In this document: piece after piece, positions 29,527 through 36,126 of the stretch
Numbering within the stretch: position 1 is the stretch's first letter
Layout: every line of letters starts with the position of its first letter
DNA from: Planctomycetota bacterium
GTDB lineage: Bacteria; Planctomycetota; Planctomycetia; Pirellulales; Thermoguttaceae
DNA: 40,405 nt
Assembly: GCA_030612765.1 (NCBI GenBank)
Contig: JAUWNG010000015.1
Location: 1-40,405 of the forward strand
Reading direction: 5' to 3'
Notes under the pieces: model-generated
Told to the model about the DNA's origin: nothing
Database searches by the model: none
The model's input: only the letters and a program-made list of their open reading frames with translations
Position numbers and translations under genes: made by a program

Positions 29527-30620
29527 ACGAACACAATTCCAGTTATACCCCGCAAGACTTCGGCGTAAGCCCGTTGATGTTCTACTATGAGGTCACGTTG
29601 GCCTGCGACCTGGTGTGCAAGCACTGCCGGGCGTCGTCCCAGGCCGATCCGCACAGGGACGAGCTTTCCACCGCCCGGGCGACGGCTTTGATCGACCAGG
29701 TGGCCTCGTTTCCGCGCCGGCCGAATCTGGTGCTGACCGGCGGCGACCCGCTGAAACGGGCCGATCTGTTCGTGCTAATCCGTCACGCGGCGGAGGCCGG
29801 ATTGCACGTGGCTCTGACCCCCTCGGCCACGCCGCTGGCCACGTTCGAGGCGTTCCAGCGGGCGAAAGAATCGGGTGTGCGGGTCTTGGGTATCAGCCTC
29901 GACGGCGCGGAGCCGGAAGTCCACGACGCCTTCCGCGGTTGGGAAGGGAGTTTTCAGCGCACGTTGGAAATGCTCGACGGCGCCCGACGGCTGCAATTGC
30001 CCGTGCAGGTCAACACGACTATCACCAGCCGCAACTTTCATCAGGTGGACGCCTTGGCCGAACTGCTGGCCGAGCAGGGGATCGCCATGTGGTCGGTCTT
30101 TTTCCTGGTGCCGGTCGGGCGCGGGGTCGAGGAGCAACGGATCTCGCCCGAGCAATACGAAATGGTCTTCGAGCGGCTCTGGCATCATGCCCAACGGCAG
30201 CCTTACGGCGTAAAGACGACCGAGGCCCCGCACTATCGGCGTTTCGTGCTCCAGCGCGGCGGCGATCCGTTGGCGGGGCCGGGCTGCTCCTCTCCCGCTC
30301 GGGCGCCGTTGGGCGTGGGCGACGGCAAGGGAGTGATGTTCGTCAGCCACGTGGGCGAGATTTTTCCCGCCGGGTTCCTGCCGCTGGGCTGCGGACGGTT
30401 TCCGGCCGACTCGGTGGTCGATGTCTATCAAAACCATCCGACGTTCGTCGCCTTGCGCGACGTGGACCGGCTGAAAGGACGTTGCGGCGTCTGTGAGTAT
30501 CGCCGCGTTTGCGGCGGCAGCCGTGCCCGAGCCTTCGCATTGACGGGCAACTTCATGCAGACCGACCCGGATTGCAATTACGTGCCGGGAAGCGGTATAA
30601 AACCAATAGCCGAGGGCTAA
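29523..30620 (+). CDS. radical SAM/SPASM-domain protein
   Basis: The 365-aa enzyme binds a [4Fe-4S] cluster through CDLVCKHC (Cys28, Cys32, Cys35; CxxxCxxC). GGDPLKR, the SAM-contacting GGEP-like motif, follows. A C-terminal SPASM-like domain has CGVCEYRRVCGG and a final Cys in TDPDC, for extra Fe-S clusters. FVSHVGEIFPAGFLPLGCG matches a group of radical SAM proteins known as the BA_1875/TIGR04053 family, whose reaction is not established; heme-d1/AhbD-like or peptide-modifying chemistry are the usual relatives. The GTG at 29523 overlaps the upstream stop (GTGA), indicating translational coupling to an exported protein. The last residues (KPIAEG) are encoded by a repeat also found inverted at 34613, so the natural C-terminus may have been altered. 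Confidence 0.9.
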   Translation: MNEHNSSYTPQDFGVSPLMFYYEVTLACDLVCKHCRASSQADPHRDELSTARATALIDQVASFPRRPNLVLTGGDPLKRADLFVLIRHAAEAGLHVALTPSATPLATFEAFQRAKESGVRVLGISLDGAEPEVHDAFRGWEGSFQRTLEMLDGARRLQLPVQVNTTITSRNFHQVDALAELLAEQGIAMWSVFFLVPVGRGVEEQRISPEQYEMVFERLWHHAQRQPYGVKTTEAPHYRRFVLQRGGDPLAGPGCSSPARAPLGVGDGKGVMFVSHVGEIFPAGFLPLGCGRFPADSVVDVYQNHPTFVALRDVDRLKGRCGVCEYRRVCGGSRARAFALTGNFMQTDPDCNYVPGSGIKPIAEG

Positions 30621-30621
30621 C
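30605..30621. repeat. outer inverted repeat, left of the accessory island
   Basis: AATAGCCGAGGGCTAAC is the inverse of GTTAGCCCCCGGCTATT at 34613-34629 (16 of 17). It contains the radical SAM stop codon. It is itself a near palindrome, so it may be an independent dispersed repeat. Confidence 0.7.
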
Positions 30622-30653
30622 GGTCCCGAAAATGAGATGGGCGGCTCCATTTT

Positions 30654-30677
30654 AGAGAAAAAGTAGAATGTCCCCTT
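30654..30677. repeat. inner 24-bp inverted repeat, left of the accessory island
   Basis: It starts AGAGAAAAAGTAGAATG and ends TCCCCTT. The exact reverse complement is at 34515-34538. The two copies face outward and bracket the transposase fragment and the three-gene operon. Confidence 0.93.
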
Positions 30678-30697
30678 TGTCCTCCTCCTTTGTCCTT

Positions 30698-30851
30698 TGT
30701 CGGGCGGCAGGCGACGTTCCCGCCAGCGATACCCCAGTTTGCGGCAAATCATCTCGATTTCGTCGTCGCCAAGCAATTCCGACAACGCGGCCAACTGAAG
30801 AACGGGCACATTTTGCTGTTGGAATTCCGCCCCGGAGTCGATACCTACCAC
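30698..30851 (-). pseudogene. N-terminal fragment of an IS4-type transposase
   Basis: The minus-strand frame reads VLQLAALSELLGDDEIEMI followed by CRKLGYRWRERRLPPD. This resembles the N-terminal helical region of DDE transposases of IS4-like elements common in planctomycetes. The fragment stops making sense about 20 nt before the left 24-bp inverted repeat, with no DDE domain following. It is a remnant, resembling the family by motif memory only. The rest of the gap 30621-31096 holds this fragment, the repeats and the leader ORF at 30984. Confidence 0.4.
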
Positions 30852-30983
30852 GACAGGCCTCCTTGCCTTCGAGAAAAGGGGTTGTATTCAACCTTCTCAT
30901 CGACAAGGACGGCCTTTCTTATTGCGCAAAATCCCTTATCCTAGTGCCATTGTACTGTGTCAACGTAATCCCCGAAGGTGAGA

Positions 30984-31100
30984 ATGAGGTCGGAACAGAA
31001 ATTTATGGTAGATGTTCTCGCTCGGCTCAGCCGAATAGGAATGGGGGGGGTACGTGCCCCAATAAGTCGGTGTGTAAGGAAGGGAGAGGTTCTAATATGA
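30984..31100 (+). CDS. possible 38-aa leader ORF with 8-G tract
   Basis: ATG 30984 opens a frame reading MRSEQKFMVDVLARLSRIGM and then GGVRAPISRCVRKGEVLI, whose TGA overlaps the next ATG (ATGA at 31097-31100). It contains eight consecutive G (31043-31050). A +1 change in the tract would join it in frame to the DGQHR protein. It may be a leader peptide, a phase-variable N-terminal extension or a chance frame. No homology is recognised. Confidence 0.35.
   Translation: MRSEQKFMVDVLARLSRIGMGGVRAPISRCVRKGEVLI
31083..31089 (+). promoter_or_regulatory. ribosome binding site deciding the DGQHR start
   Basis: GGAGAGG ends 7 nt before ATG 31097. It supports that start over the open frame reaching back to 30668. 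Confidence 0.75.
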
Positions 31101-32482
31101 CAGCAACAAGATCGAAGGCCTCGGAAAATGGTTCGATTCAGACAATCTCCGTCATAGTACCGGCCAATCCGTTCATCAAGGGCGATTTGCATGAACGGAA
31201 GCATTGCCTCGCGGCTCTAGACGTGCTCAAACTGATGGAGTGGTGGCCGGGCACTCCTCACGTCCCGCATAGAAATGCCAAAAAAGTTCGGGCTATTCAG
31301 AGGTCGCTCGACTGGAAACGCGTTGCACAAATTTCGGCATATCTTCTACAGCGGGAGATCATTGATGCTCCAGACCTCCTGTGCAAATACTTTCAGGAGA
31401 TTTATGAAATTAAAGCGGACGAACCTGGACGACAGTGGCCACCGAGAGTGCCGCGAGTAGTGAAATACCAGCGCAGTGAATTTCCGACGTTTTCCAATGT
31501 CTTACTCCACGTAAATGGTGCAAGTCTTACGAAGTCAGGTAAGGGAGTCGCCAATCTAAGGTTTGACGAATCTGATTCGCATCTCAACTTTTCTGTCATT
31601 GACGGCCAACATCGAATCAACGGTGCCTATTTTGCGGTAAAAATCCTACGTGAGGACAAGCCGAAAATAACTTGGGAAATTCCCGCCGAGGTCTTTCTTG
31701 ACCTGGACGATCCCGGAAAGCCACCGCGGCATCAAGCACAAATCTTCATCGACGTTAATTTCTACCAGAAAAAGGTTGATCGTTCCCTTGTGGCAGACTT
31801 GTTTCCAACCGCGAGAGGCCGTGCGCCAATTGACGACAAGGAAAGAGCACAGGACCTTGGACGGCGGCTTATGCTCGACGTCGGTCCCCTGGTTGGGATG
31901 GTGCAGATCCCGGGTATCAAGTATGGCGTTAAAGACGTTGTAACGCTCTCAACGCTTAACGGGGCCATCGAAGATGTGCTGTGTGATCTGCACTCTGCAG
32001 GGCTAGACAACTTGGAAGCTCAAGCGGACTTTCTAGCACAGTGTCTGGATTCATGGCTTGAGGCCACGGGGCGAAAAGAAGATGTCGCCGAATCAGAAAC
32101 GCTTGATCCTGAAAACGTAGTATATCAGGGTAGAGCGATCGTTTCTTTTCTGACGTTAACACCGGCCTGTATTTTGAATTTAAGTGACAAAGGAATACAG
32201 ATGGTGTCCGATAAAGCTGCGAAAGAACTGACTACTTGGCTTCGAGGGATTATGACGCGAGCAAGACTGATCAGACATGACAAGTTCTTGGCTAAGGGTG
32301 AGTTCCGGAACAAAGAATTCCTGGGCAGCGGTGGTCTTGCACGTTTTCGCGACAGTCTCTGGGCAGTTGTTGAGACCGATAAAGCATTGTCAACTCGAAT
32401 TTCCAATGAGAAACTTTCAGAGATGGCGAGCAAGTGCCGTGCTGATGTGAGAGCTAAGTTAGGGAGTCCCGATGAAGATTGA
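31097..32482 (+). CDS. DGQHR-domain protein (DndB/DpdB-like)
   Basis: The 461-aa protein carries DGQHR at residues 169-173 (in VIDGQHRINGAYFA), the signature of the DGQHR family. That family includes DndB, the regulator of phosphorothioate modification, and DpdB of 7-deazaguanine DNA modification; relatives have a ParB/sulfiredoxin-like nucleotide-binding fold. QIFIDVNFYQKKVDRSLVADLFPT follows as split strands and matches the 'FxxiNxxqkkv' stretch of the family. The C-terminal ~200 residues are helical and unassigned. It is the first gene of a three-gene operon, overlaps the next by 11 nt, and is lower in GC than the chromosome around it. With a DNA methyltransferase in the operon, a role in recognising or regulating modified DNA is likely. 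No Dnd or Dpd core enzymes are nearby, so it is not a standard system of either type. Confidence 0.9.
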   Translation: MTATRSKASENGSIQTISVIVPANPFIKGDLHERKHCLAALDVLKLMEWWPGTPHVPHRNAKKVRAIQRSLDWKRVAQISAYLLQREIIDAPDLLCKYFQEIYEIKADEPGRQWPPRVPRVVKYQRSEFPTFSNVLLHVNGASLTKSGKGVANLRFDESDSHLNFSVIDGQHRINGAYFAVKILREDKPKITWEIPAEVFLDLDDPGKPPRHQAQIFIDVNFYQKKVDRSLVADLFPTARGRAPIDDKERAQDLGRRLMLDVGPLVGMVQIPGIKYGVKDVVTLSTLNGAIEDVLCDLHSAGLDNLEAQADFLAQCLDSWLEATGRKEDVAESETLDPENVVYQGRAIVSFLTLTPACILNLSDKGIQMVSDKAAKELTTWLRGIMTRARLIRHDKFLAKGEFRNKEFLGSGGLARFRDSLWAVVETDKALSTRISNEKLSEMASKCRADVRAKLGSPDED

Positions 32483-33329
32483 TCCATCTCTCCAGACACA
32501 CGTCGAGATAGTGTTCCGCCTCCTAAATCAAACGGCTGCAGCGCGTGCGTTTCCGAAAGAGGGAACATTATCATCTAAACTGACCAAGCGGGTTCCGGGT
32601 AAGGATGAGAGTTCGTCAACCGTAGATGTAGGCCCGTCTATCTCCAAGTTGTTTGCAACGGCTTCGGTCGATATGTGGTTGCGAGCCGTGCATAGCTTCT
32701 TAACCTCGATATCACTCACTTCCACTAGCCATATTTGGGCATCTGTAGTCGGCTACTACTCTAGTCACTACACGGTGCGAGCGCTGGCGCACCTGCTGGG
32801 CTATTTTCAGCTATACACAGTGAAGAAGATTGTGAAGCTTCGTTTTGAAAATGGCCAGTATATCTGCGACTACATGAAAAAGAAGAGGGGCGATCGAGAG
32901 CACAAAGCCTATTGGAGACTCGTGAAACGAAATCAGTTGTTTATCTCAGATCAGTTGTTTACGGAAAACGTTCGCGTCGGGAATGTTTTGTCTGATGCAG
33001 CTCACAGGGAGAGAGCAAACTACATTGATCATCTGGGCTCTTTCCCTACATTCAGACCTCTGGACGAAACGGAGGTTAAGGACCGAATCGAGCGGATATC
33101 TGGGATCGAGTTCTCGGTTCCGCCTATCCCGGATGTCGACAAATACCCCGATATCGATACCGTGCAGATCATCGCTTACCATCGGTTGGTTCGATACCGG
33201 GACCTGGTCGACAATATACTGGGAGGCAAGAACCGTTTCTGGTCTGTCTATCGCACACCCACGTGGGCTCAAGACTATATGGATTATCAACTTACGGAAC
33301 AGGCAAACCTGAGGAGCCAGTTCACTTGA
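32472..33329 (+). CDS. unknown protein with HEPN-like features, middle gene of island operon
   Basis: No family is firmly recognised in this 285-aa protein. The central helices read WASVVGYYSSHYTVRALAH (Tyr95-Tyr96 region), similar to the YYA-x-F-x-A-x-x-A-L helix of HEPN-fold proteins. RGDREH at residues 139-144 fits the R-x4-H motif of HEPN ribonucleases, located after a helix rich in Lys. The C-terminus has aromatic-rich helices (RFWSVYRTPTWAQDYMDY). No PD-(D/E)xK or HNH motif is seen. It overlaps the DGQHR gene (32472-32482), and its TGA overlaps the methyltransferase TTG (TTGA), so it is coupled to both. It may be the toxic effector of the module, but this is inference: R-x4-H occurs by chance often. 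The GC is low like that of its neighbours. Confidence 0.8.
   Translation: MKIDPSLQTHVEIVFRLLNQTAAARAFPKEGTLSSKLTKRVPGKDESSSTVDVGPSISKLFATASVDMWLRAVHSFLTSISLTSTSHIWASVVGYYSSHYTVRALAHLLGYFQLYTVKKIVKLRFENGQYICDYMKKKRGDREHKAYWRLVKRNQLFISDQLFTENVRVGNVLSDAAHRERANYIDHLGSFPTFRPLDETEVKDRIERISGIEFSVPPIPDVDKYPDIDTVQIIAYHRLVRYRDLVDNILGGKNRFWSVYRTPTWAQDYMDYQLTEQANLRSQFT
33311..33316 (+). promoter_or_regulatory. ribosome binding site deciding the methyltransferase start
   Basis: GAGGAG lies 9 nt before TTG 33326 and 18 nt before ATG 33335, supporting the TTG start that gives LKYMGSKR, the family's usual beginning. Confidence 0.6.
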
Positions 33330-34504
33330 AGTACATGGGTTCAAAACGAGTGATGTTGCAGAACGGGCTAGGTAAATTGCTTAGGTCGGAATCATTATCC
33401 GCAGATCGCATAGTGGACCTTTTCTGTGGCGCGGCGTCGGTTTCGTGGTTCGCTGCGACTGAGCTAAATAAGACAGTTGCCGCCTTCGATTTGCAGGAGT
33501 ATGCCGCCGTACTGGCAGGAGCAATTGTTAAACGAACAGGACCACTAAACCCAAGGACTGTTGTTGATGAGTGGATCGTTCCAGCCAAAAAGGCTTGCCG
33601 TCGGATGGCTGGATGGAATGATGCGAGCAAGCTGGACAGGAAAGCACCGAACACGGCGACGTGGCGCAAGCGGTCGCAGGAATTGTGTGATTCTAACATC
33701 GGAGCAGTGGACTCCCTAGTCTGGTGCAAATATGGCGGTCATTACTTCAGTCCAACACAGGCGATTGCGTTAGACGCGATGTTGAAGACGTTGCCAAACA
33801 AGAAGGAACGGAGAGATATTTGTTTAGCGTCAACCATCATTGCTGCCAGTTTGTGCGCCGCGTCTCCTGGTCATACGGCACAGCCCTTCAAAGCAACACG
33901 GACGGCAGGGCGGTATCTCCGTGAAGCATGGAAACGCAATCCATTTACTTATGCACAGCAAGCAGTTGAGGAGTTATGTCCGTTACATGCGACAAAACGT
34001 GGTCAAGCACACGTGGCAGATGCTAACGAAGCCGCGAAGACACTCTCCGCTAACGACCTTGTATTCCTTGACCCACCGTACTCGGGCGTACATTATAGCC
34101 GGTTCTACCACGTGCTCGAAACGATTGCCCGGGGCTATTGTGGAGCCGTAGAGGGGGTTGGGAGATATCCACCTGCTTTGGAACGGCCCAACTCTGCATA
34201 TAGTCGGAAAGGCAAGTCAAGCGAAGCTATGAACAACCTTTTGGCCACGTTAGCCGATCGAAGATGTAAGGTTGTGCTTACGTTTCCTAAGGAAAGATGT
34301 AGCAACGGTCTCTCTGGTGATGAAATTGAGGGAATGGCTAACACCTACTTTGAAGTTGCACGAAAGTCAGTGAAGACACGATTCAGTACATTGGGTGGAA
34401 ACACAGCCAACAGAGCAGCGCGCAAGATGTCAGACGAACTCATCCTGGTGCTCAGGCCACGAAAGCCGCTCCGCGGCTGTGCCGATAAACAAGACGCCCG
34501 TTGA
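33326..34504 (+). CDS. D12-class adenine-N6 DNA methyltransferase
   Basis: The enzyme transfers methyl from SAM to adenine N6 in DNA. With TTG 33326 the product is 392 aa, beginning LKYMGSKR as in Dam/MboIA-type D12 enzymes. Motif I is DLFCGAASVS (residues 31-40, SAM binding; an FxGxG variant) and motif IV is DPPY (residues 249-252, catalytic). The target-recognition region between them is longer than in Dam. GGHYFSPTQA and YSRFYHVLETI are also characteristic of a subgroup seen beside restriction or defence genes. The start overlaps the previous stop (TTGA). No restriction enzyme is adjacent, so methylation may mark self DNA for a DGQHR/HEPN-like effector rather than a classical nuclease. ATG 33335 is the alternative start. 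GC is about 48% in a sampled line, clearly below the host. Confidence 0.93.
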   Translation: MKYMGSKRVMLQNGLGKLLRSESLSADRIVDLFCGAASVSWFAATELNKTVAAFDLQEYAAVLAGAIVKRTGPLNPRTVVDEWIVPAKKACRRMAGWNDASKLDRKAPNTATWRKRSQELCDSNIGAVDSLVWCKYGGHYFSPTQAIALDAMLKTLPNKKERRDICLASTIIAASLCAASPGHTAQPFKATRTAGRYLREAWKRNPFTYAQQAVEELCPLHATKRGQAHVADANEAAKTLSANDLVFLDPPYSGVHYSRFYHVLETIARGYCGAVEGVGRYPPALERPNSAYSRKGKSSEAMNNLLATLADRRCKVVLTFPKERCSNGLSGDEIEGMANTYFEVARKSVKTRFSTLGGNTANRAARKMSDELILVLRPRKPLRGCADKQDAR

Positions 34505-34514
34505 ACGAGGAACT

Positions 34515-34538
34515 AAGGGGACATTCTACTTTTTCTCT
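34515..34538. repeat. inner 24-bp inverted repeat, right of the accessory island
   Basis: It is the exact reverse complement of 30654-30677 (starts AAGGGGACATTCTAC), beginning 11 nt after the methyltransferase stop. Confidence 0.93.
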
Positions 34539-34612
34539 TGAGTGAGTTGAAAAGTGCTGACCAGAGCACGGACAAGATACTCGACCCCAATTTTGAAAAC
34601 ATTCCAGGGGCT

Positions 34613-34629
34613 GTTAGCCCCCGGCTATT
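34613..34629. repeat. outer inverted repeat, right of the accessory island
   Basis: GTTAGCCCCCGGCTATT is the inverse of 30605-30621 with one mismatch. It lies 46 nt before the mnmE stop codon. Nothing gene-like is seen in 34539-34612. Confidence 0.7.
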
Positions 34630-34674
34630 GCGATATTTGTTTTCCGAAAGTCAATTCGCAAATATTTTGCCGCG

Positions 34675-36063
34675 TCACTTCCCGATGCAGAATCGGCTGA
34701 AAATCCGGTCCAGCACGTCGTCGGTGTAGACCGCGCCGACAACCTTGCCCAACTCGTCCAGGGCAATGCGGATTTCCGCCGCCGCCAGCTCGTCTTGCTC
34801 TGAAGAGGCTACCCGGCCAGCGCGCTCAACGCTCAGACCGGCAAGCCGGAGCGAGTCGCGACACCGCACGGCCGTTTCGGCGACCACCTCGGACCGACCG
34901 GCTCGCGCGGCCAAAACCTTCCGACGCAATTCGCCACGCAACAGGTCGATCCCCTCGCCGGTTACGCTGCTGGTCCGTAGGGCGGGGCAATCGAAAACTA
35001 CACTGCCGGGAACGTCGCATTTCGTCAGCACGACGATCCGCCGCCGGTCGGATGCGTCTTGCAGTCGAGTGATTTCCCATTCGTCCGGCGGGCGGGTCGA
35101 GTCGATGCAGAGCACTTGTATGTCTGCTTCGCGGGATTGTTCGGCGGCGAAGGATTGGGCCGCGGAATCAAGGTCTTGCGAAACCGTTGAATGGCCGCTG
35201 AAGCGGCCATCCCTCTCCCCTCTTCCTGCCGTGTCGATCAATCGGCACTTCACCCCGTCGAGGTCGAGTTCGGCGATCAGATAATCCCGCGTGGTGCCGG
35301 GCAGATCGCAGACCAGCGCGGCGCGGTCCGCAGCCAGGGCGTTGAAGAGGCTGCTCTTGCCGGTGTTCGGACGTCCAAAGAGGACGGCCCTTTCCGCGAC
35401 GGCCGAGTCGTCGCGAGAGGCCATTTGTGCGAGTGTATCCGCGATTTGCTTCCCCGCCTCGGCCAGCCGCGAGAGCAACTCGTCGCGAGCGATGAAGGGG
35501 ATATCTTCGTCGGCGAAATCGAAGCCTGCCTCGAGGTGCGACAGCAGATCGAGCAGCGATTCTCGCAATTTGTGCAGGGGCCGCGCCAGTCCGCCGGCCA
35601 GTTGCCGCAGGGCGACGTTTAGCTCGCGCGGATCGGCGGCGTCGATCACGCCCAAGACGGCCTCGGCCTGACTGAGATCGATCCGCCCGGCCAGAAACGC
35701 CCGCATGGTGAACTCACCCGGCCCGGCCAATCGGGTGCCGGCCGCGGTGAGCGAACGCAGCACGAGTTGCAGCAACGGCGGAGAACCGATCGTGTGGATT
35801 TCGACCACCGGCTGGCCGGTGTAGCTCCGCGCGTTCGGCCACAGATATACGTCGCAGGGCAACGTCGAGTCGAGGTCGGGCAGACGGAGCGTTCCGGTAG
35901 CCGCGCGGGGATGGGGCGGTTCGGCGAGCGGCTGCCGGTCGTCGCCCTGGAAAAACCGCCCGACGCATTGGAACGCCCCCGGTCCGCCGACTCGCACGAT
36001 CCCACGGGCCGCGCCTCCCGGCGGCGAAGCGACGGCGGCGATCGTGTCGTCCAAGGGGTACAT
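34675..36063 (-). CDS. mnmE: tRNA modification GTPase MnmE
   Basis: With MnmG it installs the cmnm5 group on U34 of certain tRNAs in the cytoplasm. The 462-aa protein has the N-terminal tetrahydrofolate-binding domain (TIAAVASPPGGAARGIVRVGG) and a helical domain with an inserted G domain. The P-loop is GRPNTGKSS (about residues 232-240); GTTRDYL, DTAG and LTKCDV follow. The C-terminus is FCIGK, the invariant Cys-containing motif. A 20-bp palindrome (35191-35210) sits just after DTAG and encodes part of GRFSGHST, lengthening switch II compared with the family. The gene is downstream of yidC on the same strand, 63 nt away, the usual synteny. ATG 36063 gives the normal N-terminus. Confidence 0.96.
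   Translation of the reverse strand: MYPLDDTIAAVASPPGGAARGIVRVGGPGAFQCVGRFFQGDDRQPLAEPPHPRAATGTLRLPDLDSTLPCDVYLWPNARSYTGQPVVEIHTIGSPPLLQLVLRSLTAAGTRLAGPGEFTMRAFLAGRIDLSQAEAVLGVIDAADPRELNVALRQLAGGLARPLHKLRESLLDLLSHLEAGFDFADEDIPFIARDELLSRLAEAGKQIADTLAQMASRDDSAVAERAVLFGRPNTGKSSLFNALAADRAALVCDLPGTTRDYLIAELDLDGVKCRLIDTAGRGERDGRFSGHSTVSQDLDSAAQSFAAEQSREADIQVLCIDSTRPPDEWEITRLQDASDRRRIVVLTKCDVPGSVVFDCPALRTSSVTGEGIDLLRGELRRKVLAARAGRSEVVAETAVRCRDSLRLAGLSVERAGRVASSEQDELAAAEIRIALDELGKVVGAVYTDDVLDRIFSRFCIGK
35191..35210. repeat. palindrome inside mnmE
   Basis: ATGGCCGCT-GA-AGCGGCCAT, 9-bp arms with a 2-nt centre. It falls in the switch II region of the G domain without breaking the frame. Confidence 0.8.
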
Positions 36064-36078
36064 GGAAGATTTATGATT

Positions 36079-36120
36079 TATGATTTATGATTTGCCTGCA
36101 GGCGACAATCATAAATCATA
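36079..36120. repeat. inverted repeat between yidC and mnmE
   Basis: The 14-bp arms TATGATTTATGATT (36079-36092) and AATCATAAATCATA (36107-36120) flank TGCCTGCAGGCGAC. It is an AT-rich simple-repeat hairpin; a related ATGATTTAGGATTTGCCTG occurs at 57-75. Confidence 0.8.
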
Positions 36121-36126
36121 ATTCCC

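Noticed and set aside
30668-31096. 143-residue N-terminal extension of the DGQHR protein
   Set aside because: ATG 31097 has a good Shine-Dalgarno and the upstream part crosses the inverted repeat and transposase fragment.
31097-34504. Standard Dnd phosphorothioation or Dpd 7-deazaguanine system
   Set aside because: Only the DGQHR protein is shared; no DndA/C/D/E, DpdA or other core enzyme is encoded in the window.
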